From an uncultured Clostridia bacterium (GTDB lineage Bacteria; Bacillota; Clostridia; Lachnospirales; Lachnospiraceae): 6,575 bases of DNA. Position numbers and translations under genes: made by a program. Below, one piece after another: positions 1-6,249 of the stretch (its first letter is position 1; each line of letters starts with the position of its first letter). Below the pieces are notes generated by a model. It was not told the origin of the DNA. It made no database searches and saw only the letters and a program-made list of their open reading frames with translations. The stretch spans positions 1-6,575 of the forward strand of contig CAMOHF010000062.1 in NCBI GenBank assembly GCA_946614685.1. The letters run 5' to 3'.

Positions 1-1784
1 GCCTGATGCTTGCATCGCTTCTTGTGGCTTCTGTCACGAATCTGCTTCATTACCGTGTGATCACGGATCACAGCGAGAGTATGAAGGCGATTGGATACGC
101 CTGCTATATCATTCATACGCTTGCGCTTCTGATATTCATGTTTGAATTCCTGCTTTATATGCTCGAACCGATGCTGCTCGATCGAAAGCACTATCGGAGA
201 TATGCGCTGATCGGTTTTTGGCTCAGTTTGATCGATCTGGTCGTGGTTGTCTGCGGCGTGGTCTTTGGCTTCGGACATGTCATCCATAATGACGGAACGG
301 TGTCCGATGAGATGAATCCATTTATTTTCGCATATGTCTTTATGACGGCGCTTGTTGTATTTGTGATGGTCCACTACAGGGATCATCTCGTGAAACAGCT
401 CTTTAACGGCGTTCTTTTCATGATGGCCCTTGCCGTATTTATCATCTTCCTGCAGTTTAGACACGGGCAGAGATCTTTTACCGTAGCTTCGTTCGGTTTG
501 GTGACGCTGGCGATTCTCTTTCTTGTTCATTCAAACCCCTTCGATATCACAACCGGGGCAGTCGGCGAATTGGCATTTGACGATATGATCGCAGACGGAT
601 ACAAAAAGCACAAGGACATCATGGTGATGAGTCTTCACCTGCCGGAATTCGACAGTCATACCAAAATGCCGTTAGAGATTACCAATCTCATTCGTACGAT
701 GTCCACACATTACTTTAAGGGGGCCATCCTCTTCCGTATCGCCGGAGGTCGTATGGTCCTGGCCTTCCACATTTCAAAGAATCCCGCGTATGAGAACGGG
801 ATGAACCGTATGCTTCTCCGGTTCGAGGATGAGTACGCACATTTTCGCTTTGATTACAAAATCGTGATCGGTCAGACGGAGGAAGTATTAAGTCGTGACA
901 ACAAATACCTGACTTTCCTGGATTTCGTGGAAAGCAGAATGATGATGAACGATGTGAAGTTCTTCGAGAAGGACGATGTAGAGACATTTATCCGGCATGA
1001 GCAGATCCTCGAAGAGATCAAGGATATCCACAAGAAGTCCAACTTAAACGATCCGAGAGTCCTGGTATACTGTCAGCCTGTGTTAAATGTAGCCACAGGA
1101 AAGTATGATACGGCGGAGGCTTTGATGCGCCTGTCCCTTGACGGAATCGGCATGGTATATCCGGATCAGTTTATCCCGCTTGCGGAACGTAATCATCTGA
1201 TCCATACGCTGACGCTGATCATTCTTCATAAGACATGCCGTATGATCCGTTTCCTGGATGAGAATGATTACGACGTCAAAAGGATTTCGGTGAATTTCTC
1301 CGTGCAGGAGTTTCGGGATGCGTCCTTCTGCAGCGAGGTGCTTTCCGTAATTGATTCCACAGAGATCTTGCCGAAAAAGGTGGGCGTGGAGATCACGGAA
1401 AGCATGAACGAGAATGATCTTCCAATCCTGAAGTCTAAGATCAACGAGTTAAAAGAACACGGTATGACCTTCTATCTGGATGATTTCGGAACAGGTTACT
1501 CGAATCTCGAGCGTATTATGGAGCTTCCGTTCGATGTGATCAAGTTTGACCGGTCCCTGGTGCTCTCCATCGATAAAACAAAAAAATCTGCGACTATGGT
1601 AGATTCACAGGCGCAGATGTTTGATGAACTCGGATATAAGGTTTTGTTTGAGGGTGTCGAAGAAGAGAAGGATGAGATTTCCTGCAAACGCATGCATGCA
1701 AAATATCTGCAGGGTTACAAGTACTCCAAGCCGATTCCCATCGAGCAGCTGACGGAGTTCTTCGAAAAGAAAGGGGCCGACTGA
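1..1784 (+). CDS. Membrane-anchored EAL-domain cyclic-di-GMP phosphodiesterase with degenerate GGDEF module (5' partial)
   Basis: Predicted to hydrolyse cyclic-di-GMP to pGpG at the inner face of the membrane. Residues here count from the ATG at base 6. Six hydrophobic segments are visible (about 2-19, 28-53, 67-93, 106-123, 132-151, 158-175). A GGDEF-like fold follows (about 180-335), opening with TTGAVGELAF but carrying GGRMV (247-251) in place of GGDEF, so it should not make cyclic-di-GMP and is probably regulatory. The EAL domain (about 350-590) looks active: E371 of EALMR, N430, E462, the pair D492/D493 in DDFGTGYSN, K513, E549 in EGVE and Q569 in LQGY. From N430 onward their spacing matches my memory of the RocR active site. 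The frame is open to the left edge with no stop or ribosome site visible, and the first helix starts abruptly, so the true start is probably upstream. It converges on the ABC-F gene, with abutting stop codons. Function is confident; the signal sensed is unknown. Confidence 0.9.
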   Translation, partial: LMLASLLVASVTNLLHYRVITDHSESMKAIGYACYIIHTLALLIFMFEFLLYMLEPMLLDRKHYRRYALIGFWLSLIDLVVVVCGVVFGFGHVIHNDGTVSDEMNPFIFAYVFMTALVVFVMVHYRDHLVKQLFNGVLFMMALAVFIIFLQFRHGQRSFTVASFGLVTLAILFLVHSNPFDITTGAVGELAFDDMIADGYKKHKDIMVMSLHLPEFDSHTKMPLEITNLIRTMSTHYFKGAILFRIAGGRMVLAFHISKNPAYENGMNRMLLRFEDEYAHFRFDYKIVIGQTEEVLSRDNKYLTFLDFVESRMMMNDVKFFEKDDVETFIRHEQILEEIKDIHKKSNLNDPRVLVYCQPVLNVATGKYDTAEALMRLSLDGIGMVYPDQFIPLAERNHLIHTLTLIILHKTCRMIRFLDENDYDVKRISVNFSVQEFRDASFCSEVLSVIDSTEILPKKVGVEITESMNENDLPILKSKINELKEHGMTFYLDDFGTGYSNLERIMELPFDVIKFDRSLVLSIDKTKKSATMVDSQAQMFDELGYKVLFEGVEEEKDEISCKRMHAKYLQGYKYSKPIPIEQLTEFFEKKGAD

Positions 1785-3701
1785 TCAGGACTCCTCAAGT
1801 TCGTAGAAGTGCTCATAGAGAGCGATCAGTTTTTCGTCGAGGGCCTCACGTGCCGATGCAAGCTCGCCTAATTTGGCAGCATTGGTTGCATGCTCCGGAA
1901 GTGCGATTTCGGCGTCAATCTTTTCGATTGCGGCTTCGGTTTCGGCAATTTCCGCTTCGGTACGCTTTAAGTCATTCTCACGTTTTCTGATCCGGGCGGC
2001 TTCTTCCTTGTTTTTCAGATAAGCATCTTTGCTCGCGGTACTTGCCGCGGGCTTTTTGATTGCGGATTCTGTCCGGGCACCGCCTGCGGCATAGACATCG
2101 TCTCTGTGGGAGATGTAGTAGTCATAGTTGCCTATAAAGTTAAAGAAGGAGGCATCCTTAAGTTCCAGAATCCTTGTGGCAACGCGGTTGATGAAATAGC
2201 GGTCGTGGGACACAAACAGCACCGTGCCGGTGTAACCGGATAAGGCATCCTCGAGGATCTCCTTGGATGTGATGTCGAGGTGGTTGGTGGGCTCGTCCAG
2301 GATCAAAAAGTTGGCGGGAGAGAGCATGAGCTTGGCAAGGGAAACACGTCCCTTCTCTCCTCCGGACAAGTCACCGATCCTTTTGAATACGTCGTCTCCG
2401 GTGAATAAAAAGGCGGCGAGCACCTGGCGGATCTTTGTGTTGGTCAGGTCAGGATAGGCATCGCGAATTTCGTCAAAAATGGACTTATCCATGGAGAGCA
2501 CCTGGTGCTCCTGATCGTAGTATCCGATCTTGACACGGGAGCCGGTTTCAATCGAGCCGGCATCACGCGCAACCAGGCGGTTGATCATCTTCAGAATGGT
2601 GGTCTTGCCTGTTCCGTTGGCGCCGATGATGGCGACACGTTCGCCGCGCTTGACTTCCATGGAAAGATCGGAAAAGAGTGTACGACCGCCGAAGGATTTG
2701 GAGAGTCCGGATATGGTCAGTACGTCCTGACCGCTTTCCACGGACGGCTCTAAGGTGATGCGCATCTCGCTTGCCGCCTCCGTGGGACGCTCGAGCACTT
2801 CGATTTTGGAAAGCATTTTTTCACGGCTCTCCGCACGCTTGATGGATTTCTCACGATTGAAGGATTTTAACTTGTCGATCACGTCCTGCTGGTGTTTAAT
2901 CTCAGCCTGCTGGTTTAAGTAGGCGCGCATACGCGCTTCGCGTTTTGCGGCACGCTGGGCATAGAATTCGTGGTAGTTCCCGGGATAGAGGGAGGCCTCG
3001 CCCTGATCGATCTCTAAAATCCTGTCCGCAACCTTGTCGATAAAATAACGGTCATGGCTTACGATGATCACGCTGCCTTGGTATGAGGACAGATATCCTT
3101 CAAGCCATGCCACCGAGGTGACATCGAGGTGGTTGGTGGGCTCATCCAAAATGATGATATCGGGATGCGTAAGAAGCAGTCGGCCGAGGGCGACACGCAT
3201 GCGCTCGCCTCCGGAGAGAGACTTGATCTCACGAGTATAATCATCTTTTGTGAATCCGAGGCCAGATAAGACACCGGTAATCTCACTTTCCACGGCATAG
3301 CCGTTCTCACGATCGTAGGTTGCGGAAAGTCTGTTGTAGTTTTCCATGATTCCGGGAAGACTTTCCTCGTCGGCGTGCTTCATCTCCAGTTCCAAAGCAC
3401 GGATCTCGCGCTCCATATCGATCAGATACTGTTTAGCGTCGCGCATCTCACCGTAGATGGTATTATCGAACTGCGCTTCCTGATGCTGGGACAGATATCC
3501 GATGGTGGTGTCTTTGGCGATGACGATCTGTCCGTCGTCGGCAGGCTCTTCGCCTACGATGAGACGGAGCAGTGTGGTCTTGCCGGATCCGTTGATTCCG
3601 ACGATGGCCAGTTTTTCGCCGGCCTCCATATGAAAGGAGACATCCCGTAGTATCCGGTTGTCTCCGTAGCTTTTGTTAATCTTCTGACATGCAAGTATCA
3701 A
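1785..3701 (-). CDS. ABC-F family ribosome-associated ATPase (YdiF/YheS-like), TTG start
   Basis: A 638-residue soluble protein with two ATP-binding cassettes and no membrane domain, as in ABC-F proteins that act at the ribosomal E site rather than in transport. Domain 1: Walker A GINGSGKT (35-42), signature LSGGER (162-167), Walker B ending at catalytic E187, then EPTNHLD and H216. Domain 2: Walker A GANGTGKT (360-367), signature LSGGEK (445-450), E470, EPTNHLD, H499. The inter-domain linker (about 240-320) is charged and helical, as in the P-site tRNA interaction motif. The C-terminus (about 558-636) is a Glu/Ala/Lys-rich coiled coil, giving the length usual for the YdiF/YheS type. The TTG start is preferred because the next in-frame Met (25) would remove the first strand of domain 1 and the aromatic before Walker A. 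An AGGGGG site lies 8 nt upstream of TTG. Third gene of the kinase-regulator operon. Housekeeping translation factor and antibiotic-protection roles cannot be separated from sequence alone. Confidence 0.93.
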   Translation of the reverse strand: MILACQKINKSYGDNRILRDVSFHMEAGEKLAIVGINGSGKTTLLRLIVGEEPADDGQIVIAKDTTIGYLSQHQEAQFDNTIYGEMRDAKQYLIDMEREIRALELEMKHADEESLPGIMENYNRLSATYDRENGYAVESEITGVLSGLGFTKDDYTREIKSLSGGERMRVALGRLLLTHPDIIILDEPTNHLDVTSVAWLEGYLSSYQGSVIIVSHDRYFIDKVADRILEIDQGEASLYPGNYHEFYAQRAAKREARMRAYLNQQAEIKHQQDVIDKLKSFNREKSIKRAESREKMLSKIEVLERPTEAASEMRITLEPSVESGQDVLTISGLSKSFGGRTLFSDLSMEVKRGERVAIIGANGTGKTTILKMINRLVARDAGSIETGSRVKIGYYDQEHQVLSMDKSIFDEIRDAYPDLTNTKIRQVLAAFLFTGDDVFKRIGDLSGGEKGRVSLAKLMLSPANFLILDEPTNHLDITSKEILEDALSGYTGTVLFVSHDRYFINRVATRILELKDASFFNFIGNYDYYISHRDDVYAAGGARTESAIKKPAASTASKDAYLKNKEEAARIRKRENDLKRTEAEIAETEAAIEKIDAEIALPEHATNAAKLGELASAREALDEKLIALYEHFYELEES

Positions 3702-3717
3702 GTGGGGGTCCCCCTGT
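3702..3717 (-). promoter_or_regulatory. Ribosome binding site of the ABC-F gene within a G5-A-C5 dyad
   Basis: Read on the minus strand, the 16 bases between the regulator's TAA stop and the ABC-F TTG start contain AGGGGGACCCCC. The G run is the only plausible Shine-Dalgarno site (8 nt before TTG). It is followed by its own complement, forming an 11-bp DNA dyad at 3704-3714. In RNA this could fold as GGGG-GAC-CCCC and hide the site. A ribosome ending at the regulator's stop would cover this stretch and could open it, so translational coupling is plausible (inference). Confidence 0.55.
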
Positions 3718-4308
3718 TTAGGTAAATTCGTCTATGGGTACGTCAAAGAGCTTGGCCAGTTTCATCAGTGTTACGATGTCGGGAATACGATCACCGTTTT
3801 CCCAGCGGTAGATGGTCTGTACGGATACATCCATCGATGCGGCCAGTTCTTTTCGTGAAATGTTTCGCTCTTTTAAAAGCGCCTGCAGCTTCTTTCCGAT
3901 GGGTGAATCACCGGAGTAGAAAGCTTCGATGTCGCTGTCCGTGATGTCGATCACGGGATAGCGCAGATGATCAAAGGCATCCATCAGTGCCGGCCTTGAG
4001 ATGGGCTTGGTAAGAAATGCGCTGGCATAGATCCTGTATGCATCCAGTGCGTACTCTTCGTAACCGGTGATGAAGATCAGATTGGTTCGCTGCCTGATCT
4101 TTAATATGTGTTCGGCAAGCTGAAGTCCGTTCATCTCGGGCATCTCTATATCGAGCAGCACGACGTCGTAGGGATTTGCTTTGAAGTTTTCCAGTGCTTC
4201 GAGAGAGCTGGAAAAGCCGTCGCAGTGTGCATTCGGGAACAACGTTTTTACTTCGTCCACAATATCTTCCATGATCAGTTCATGGTCATCAACTACCAAA
4301 ATTCTCAA
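3718..4308 (-). CDS. Response regulator with receiver domain and XRE-type helix-turn-helix output
   Basis: Predicted DNA-binding partner of the adjacent kinase, 196 residues from the TTG start. The receiver (about 1-116) has the acidic pair D7/D8, phospho-acceptor D53 in LLDIEMPEMNG, T81 and K101 in LTKPI. Its segment EEYALDAYRIYASAFLTKPI resembles receivers of LytTR/AgrA-type regulators. The output domain (about 138-196) is not LytTR but a Cro/CI-like HTH_3 fold: GKKLQALLKERNISRKELA, then SVQTIYRWENGDRIP and LMKLAKLFDVPIDEF. A longer frame begins with ATG at 4356, but TTG at 4308 is chosen. It gives the canonical receiver opening (M)RILVVDDH, and AGGAGG (4318-4323) lies 9 nt upstream, whereas the longer start adds 16 basic residues outside the fold. 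The start lies 20 bp inside the kinase gene, implying coupled translation. Targets are unknown; its own promoter region is a natural candidate. Confidence 0.9.
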   Translation of the reverse strand: MRILVVDDHELIMEDIVDEVKTLFPNAHCDGFSSSLEALENFKANPYDVVLLDIEMPEMNGLQLAEHILKIRQRTNLIFITGYEEYALDAYRIYASAFLTKPISRPALMDAFDHLRYPVIDITDSDIEAFYSGDSPIGKKLQALLKERNISRKELAASMDVSVQTIYRWENGDRIPDIVTLMKLAKLFDVPIDEFT

Positions 4309-5590
4309 TTTTCTTCCCCTCCTGTTTTGGGCTGTTGTCGGGTATGGTGATCTCAACCGTATATCCCGTGTCGCCGGCTGTGATCTTCATCGTACCCTTG
4401 CACATATATTCCAAACGTTTACGGATATTTTCAAGCCCGACGCCCAAATGCTCGAGCTCTCGTGCCGTGTGTCCCGATCCTCCGCTTCCGTTATCGGAAA
4501 CGGTCAGGATGATCTGGCCGTTCTTCTGTTCGGTTTTGATCAGAAGAACGCCGCCCGTATCGGGCAGACCGTGTTTGATGGAATTCTCAACCAAAGGTTC
4601 CAAGGTGAGCGGCGGAATCCGGAAATCCGTCACACCTAAGTCGTAGCGGATATCGATGGCTCTTCGCGTATCGGACAGGGCAAGTGTTAAGTAAGCCTGA
4701 GAGTGCGAGAGCTCTTTTTCAAAGGGAATCAGTTCGTATGCCTTCAGGGAGTTGACGTGGAACTTGAGGTAGTCCGAAAAGGCATCGATGCTCTCGATGG
4801 CCCGATCTTTGTCACGTTTCATCAATGATCGGATGATGCCGAGAGAGTTAAATATAAAGTGTGGCCGGATCTGTTCCTGGAGCATCATGATACGTGTCTC
4901 GGACAGGGCGTCTTTCATTTTGCCCTGGTAGACATTGACCAGATAATAGTAGTAAAGCAGTACGGAAAGTGCCGTAATCTCGTCCAGCATACCGGCAATG
5001 AAATTCCTGTACTCAAGGTAAGCGGTGACGGCAAGTGCTTGGAAGATGAAGAATACCAGGATACCTCTTGTCTGTTCGCCCTTGGCCAGGAGTGCGATCG
5101 AAGATACCAAAAGCACCAGCAGGTAAAAGATGTTGACGAAAAAGGGTGTATAGCCCAAAGGACCGCGCTGGAAATTGTTGGTGTCCGAAATATAAAAGAC
5201 CAGACTGCCCGTAAACGGGGAGGTCAGGTAGATGATCACCAAAAATACGTAGGGGATCGCCAGAAAGTGTTTTCGCCTTATACCCGAGATGATCACAAAG
5301 ATCTGTAGCAGGGTGATCAGAGGGAGTACCACGTAACTTGTGATGGAAGCGATGGTACGCAGTTTTACGTGAAATGCGAAATCCGCCGTCTGCCTTAACA
5401 CGGGGTCTTCCGTGATGGCGGAGGACCAGTCGTTAATGTAAGAAGAAACGCAGTACAAAAACAGGGCGGGAACGATCACGGGATAAGCTTTCGCCTCCGG
5501 AATCTTCACGCGCCGGTTTAAGAACATCACCAGCAAAAGAGAGATGATGATCATCAGGGAAATGTAATTGCTGATCACAAAGTCTTTCAT
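4289..5590 (-). CDS. LytS/YehU-type sensor histidine kinase, multi-pass membrane protein
   Basis: Predicted membrane sensor that autophosphorylates on a histidine and passes the phosphate to the regulator encoded next. It has 433 residues. The N-terminal half is hydrophobic, with about six or seven membrane segments (near 9-24, 36-54, 80-103, 109-133, 148-169, 175-192, and possibly 203-221) and no PAS, GAF or HAMP domain that I recognise. The His_kinase (PF06580) motif QIRPHFIFNSL gives phospho-acceptor H244. The HATPase_c domain has the N box PLVENSIKHG (N336), a G1 motif around DNGSGGSG (D366-G373) and the G2 motif LGVGLENIRKRL (382-393). All catalytic elements look intact. ATG at 5590 is the natural start but has no recognisable Shine-Dalgarno upstream (the preceding bases read TTACTTTATTCTT), so initiation may be weak or leaderless. 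The ligand is unknown. The LytS class usually partners a LytTR regulator, which is not the case here. Confidence 0.92.
   Translation of the reverse strand: MKDFVISNYISLMIIISLLLVMFLNRRVKIPEAKAYPVIVPALFLYCVSSYINDWSSAITEDPVLRQTADFAFHVKLRTIASITSYVVLPLITLLQIFVIISGIRRKHFLAIPYVFLVIIYLTSPFTGSLVFYISDTNNFQRGPLGYTPFFVNIFYLLVLLVSSIALLAKGEQTRGILVFFIFQALAVTAYLEYRNFIAGMLDEITALSVLLYYYYLVNVYQGKMKDALSETRIMMLQEQIRPHFIFNSLGIIRSLMKRDKDRAIESIDAFSDYLKFHVNSLKAYELIPFEKELSHSQAYLTLALSDTRRAIDIRYDLGVTDFRIPPLTLEPLVENSIKHGLPDTGGVLLIKTEQKNGQIILTVSDNGSGGSGHTARELEHLGVGLENIRKRLEYMCKGTMKITAGDTGYTVEITIPDNSPKQEGKKIENFGS
4309..4323 (-). promoter_or_regulatory. Strong Shine-Dalgarno site setting the TTG start of the response regulator
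   Basis: On the minus strand AGGAGG is followed by GGAAGAAAA and then TTG. It lies inside the last codons of the kinase gene. It is the best ribosome site on this strand and decides the start in favour of TTG at 4308 over the ATG at 4356. Confidence 0.75.
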
Positions 5591-5596
5591 AAGAAT

Positions 5597-5625
5597 AAAG
5601 TAACACGACCGACGGTGATTCGCAA
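5597..5625 (-). promoter_or_regulatory. Candidate promoter for the kinase-regulator-ABC-F operon (possibly leaderless)
   Basis: On the minus strand TTGCGA (5620-5625) and TACTTT (5597-5602) are 17 bp apart, and TGT precedes the -10 like an extended -10. A start 7 nt beyond the -10 would fall on the A of the kinase ATG, which would fit the missing ribosome site. The hexamer matches are modest (4/6 and 3/6), so this is only a candidate. A rival -10, TATACA, lies at 5670-5675 without a good -35. Confidence 0.22.
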
Positions 5626-5632
5626 CCGGTTT

Positions 5633-5649
5633 TTCACCAGAGTGGTAAA
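5633..5649. promoter_or_regulatory. 17-bp imperfect dyad, candidate operator
   Basis: TTCACCA-GAG-TGGTAAA pairs at 6 of 7 positions per arm, with a perfect ACCA-GAG-TGGT core. Its size and symmetry suit a dimeric XRE-type repressor or activator. It lies just upstream of the candidate -35 of the kinase operon. Nearby are two further palindromes, AACCGGTT (5624-5631) and AAATGCATTT (5647-5656), and an inverted pair GGTGA (5614-5618) / TCACC (5634-5638). Binding by the operon's own regulator is inference. Confidence 0.35.
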
Positions 5650-5706
5650 TGCATTTTTGGGAAAAAGGGTGTATAGTTAAGTCATCCCAAAATTAAACCC
5701 CTCTAT

Positions 5707-5742
5707 AAACAGGACGTACACTACCCCGTGCACGTCCTGTTT
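5707..5742. terminator. Strong 15-bp hairpin in the divergent intergenic region (terminator-like or 5' leader structure)
   Basis: The arms AAACAGGACGTACAC (5707-5721) and GTGCACGTCCTGTTT (5728-5742) surround the loop TACCCC. Only one position is mismatched; read as minus-strand RNA it becomes a G-U pair, so all 15 positions pair. The A-run before and T-run after resemble a bidirectional terminator, but the U-tract is short (TTTCCATTTAT on plus, TTTATAGAGG on minus). No gene ends here, since both neighbours start from this region. It may instead end a short unrecognised RNA or stabilise the kinase mRNA leader. Confidence 0.5.
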
Positions 5743-5777
5743 CCATTTATACGAATGTAGTATTTTTGACGGAAATA

Positions 5778-5786
5778 TGGTAGAAT
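5778..5786 (+). promoter_or_regulatory. Candidate extended -10 promoter of the zinc-ribbon operon
   Basis: TGGTAGAAT combines TGn with a -10 matching TATAAT at 5 of 6 positions. Transcription would begin near 5793, leaving a leader of about 30 nt before the ATG at 5825. A TTGACG at 5766-5771 is only 9 bp away, too close to be its -35, so the extended -10 would have to suffice. Confidence 0.45.
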
Positions 5787-5824
5787 CGAGACTATGAAAA
5801 ACCATGTATGAAAGGGGGAGCAAT

Positions 5825-6238
5825 ATGAGTTTTTGCGCAAGATGCGGAAAGGCGCTCGATCCGGATACACGCTTTTGTCCGGGATGCGGGACACCCGTTC
5901 CGACGCTTCAGGAATTCGGCCCCATGACCGGCCAGGACTTCGGGAATCTGGGAGGTAACCAGTCGGTGAATCCGACGTACGGACAGACCTCACCCTACCC
6001 GCAGAATATGTACGGAAACCCTTACGCACCGCAGACACCGAGAGAGTCGGAGACGAAGATCAATGCGGGCGTTGTGATCGCGGCACTTGCGATCTTTTTA
6101 CTGATCGTGATCGGATGTATCGCGCTTGCAGTCCATGCATTTAACAAAGTGAAGGACGGTATCAAAGACCTGGGAGAGACCCCTTCGATCGAAATGACGG
6201 CAGAGTGTGTTCCTTCCGAGGAAGCAGATATCAGCTGA
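5825..6238 (+). CDS. Zinc-ribbon single-pass membrane protein
   Basis: A 137-residue protein of unknown specific function. The N-terminus is a zinc ribbon with paired knuckles C4-A-R-C7 and C18-P-G-C21 (FCARCGKALDPDTRFCPGCG), likely to bind one zinc. A flexible Gly/Asn/Pro/Gln/Tyr-rich stretch follows (about 27-75), then one long hydrophobic helix (about 79-105) and a short acidic tail. No signal peptide precedes the ribbon, so it is probably cytoplasmic, with the tail outside (inference). The start at 5825 is chosen because AAAGGGGGAG ends 4 nt before that ATG. An in-frame ATG at 5804 would place the ribosome site inside the gene and add seven residues ahead of the ribbon. First gene of a compact plus-strand unit; the next gene begins 11 bp downstream. 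Such proteins are common and mostly uncharacterised in Firmicutes. Confidence 0.85.
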   Translation: MSFCARCGKALDPDTRFCPGCGTPVPTLQEFGPMTGQDFGNLGGNQSVNPTYGQTSPYPQNMYGNPYAPQTPRESETKINAGVVIAALAIFLLIVIGCIALAVHAFNKVKDGIKDLGETPSIEMTAECVPSEEADIS

Positions 6239-6249
6239 GAGGTGTTTCT

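Noticed and set aside
1785..3701. ABC transporter ATPase or antibiotic efflux pump
   Set aside because: Two fused cassettes with an ABC-F linker and C-terminal coiled coil, and no membrane domain in the protein or next to it.
4309..4356. Upstream ATG start for the response regulator (212 residues)
   Set aside because: Adds 16 basic residues ahead of the canonical receiver opening and deepens the overlap with the kinase; the TTG at 4308 has AGGAGG at proper spacing.
4181..4639. 152-codon plus-strand open frame across the kinase-regulator junction
   Set aside because: Antisense to two genes with intact catalytic motifs; no ribosome site or recognisable domain, and a composition typical of a shadow frame.
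4859..5308. 149-codon plus-strand open frame inside the kinase membrane region
   Set aside because: Lies wholly opposite the kinase coding sequence and has no ribosome site or protein-like pattern.
5766..5786. TTGACG paired with TAGAAT as a standard promoter
   Set aside because: The spacer is only 9 bp; the extended -10 reading is the more plausible one.
5794..5811. Five-codon leader ORF (MKNHV) before the zinc-ribbon gene
   Set aside because: No ribosome site, too short to judge, no attenuator structure after it; probably chance.
5721..6038. 105-codon minus-strand open frame opposite the zinc-ribbon gene
   Set aside because: The zinc-ribbon frame has clear Cys pairs and a ribosome site; this frame is Arg/Ser-rich, typical of antisense translation, and runs through the hairpin.
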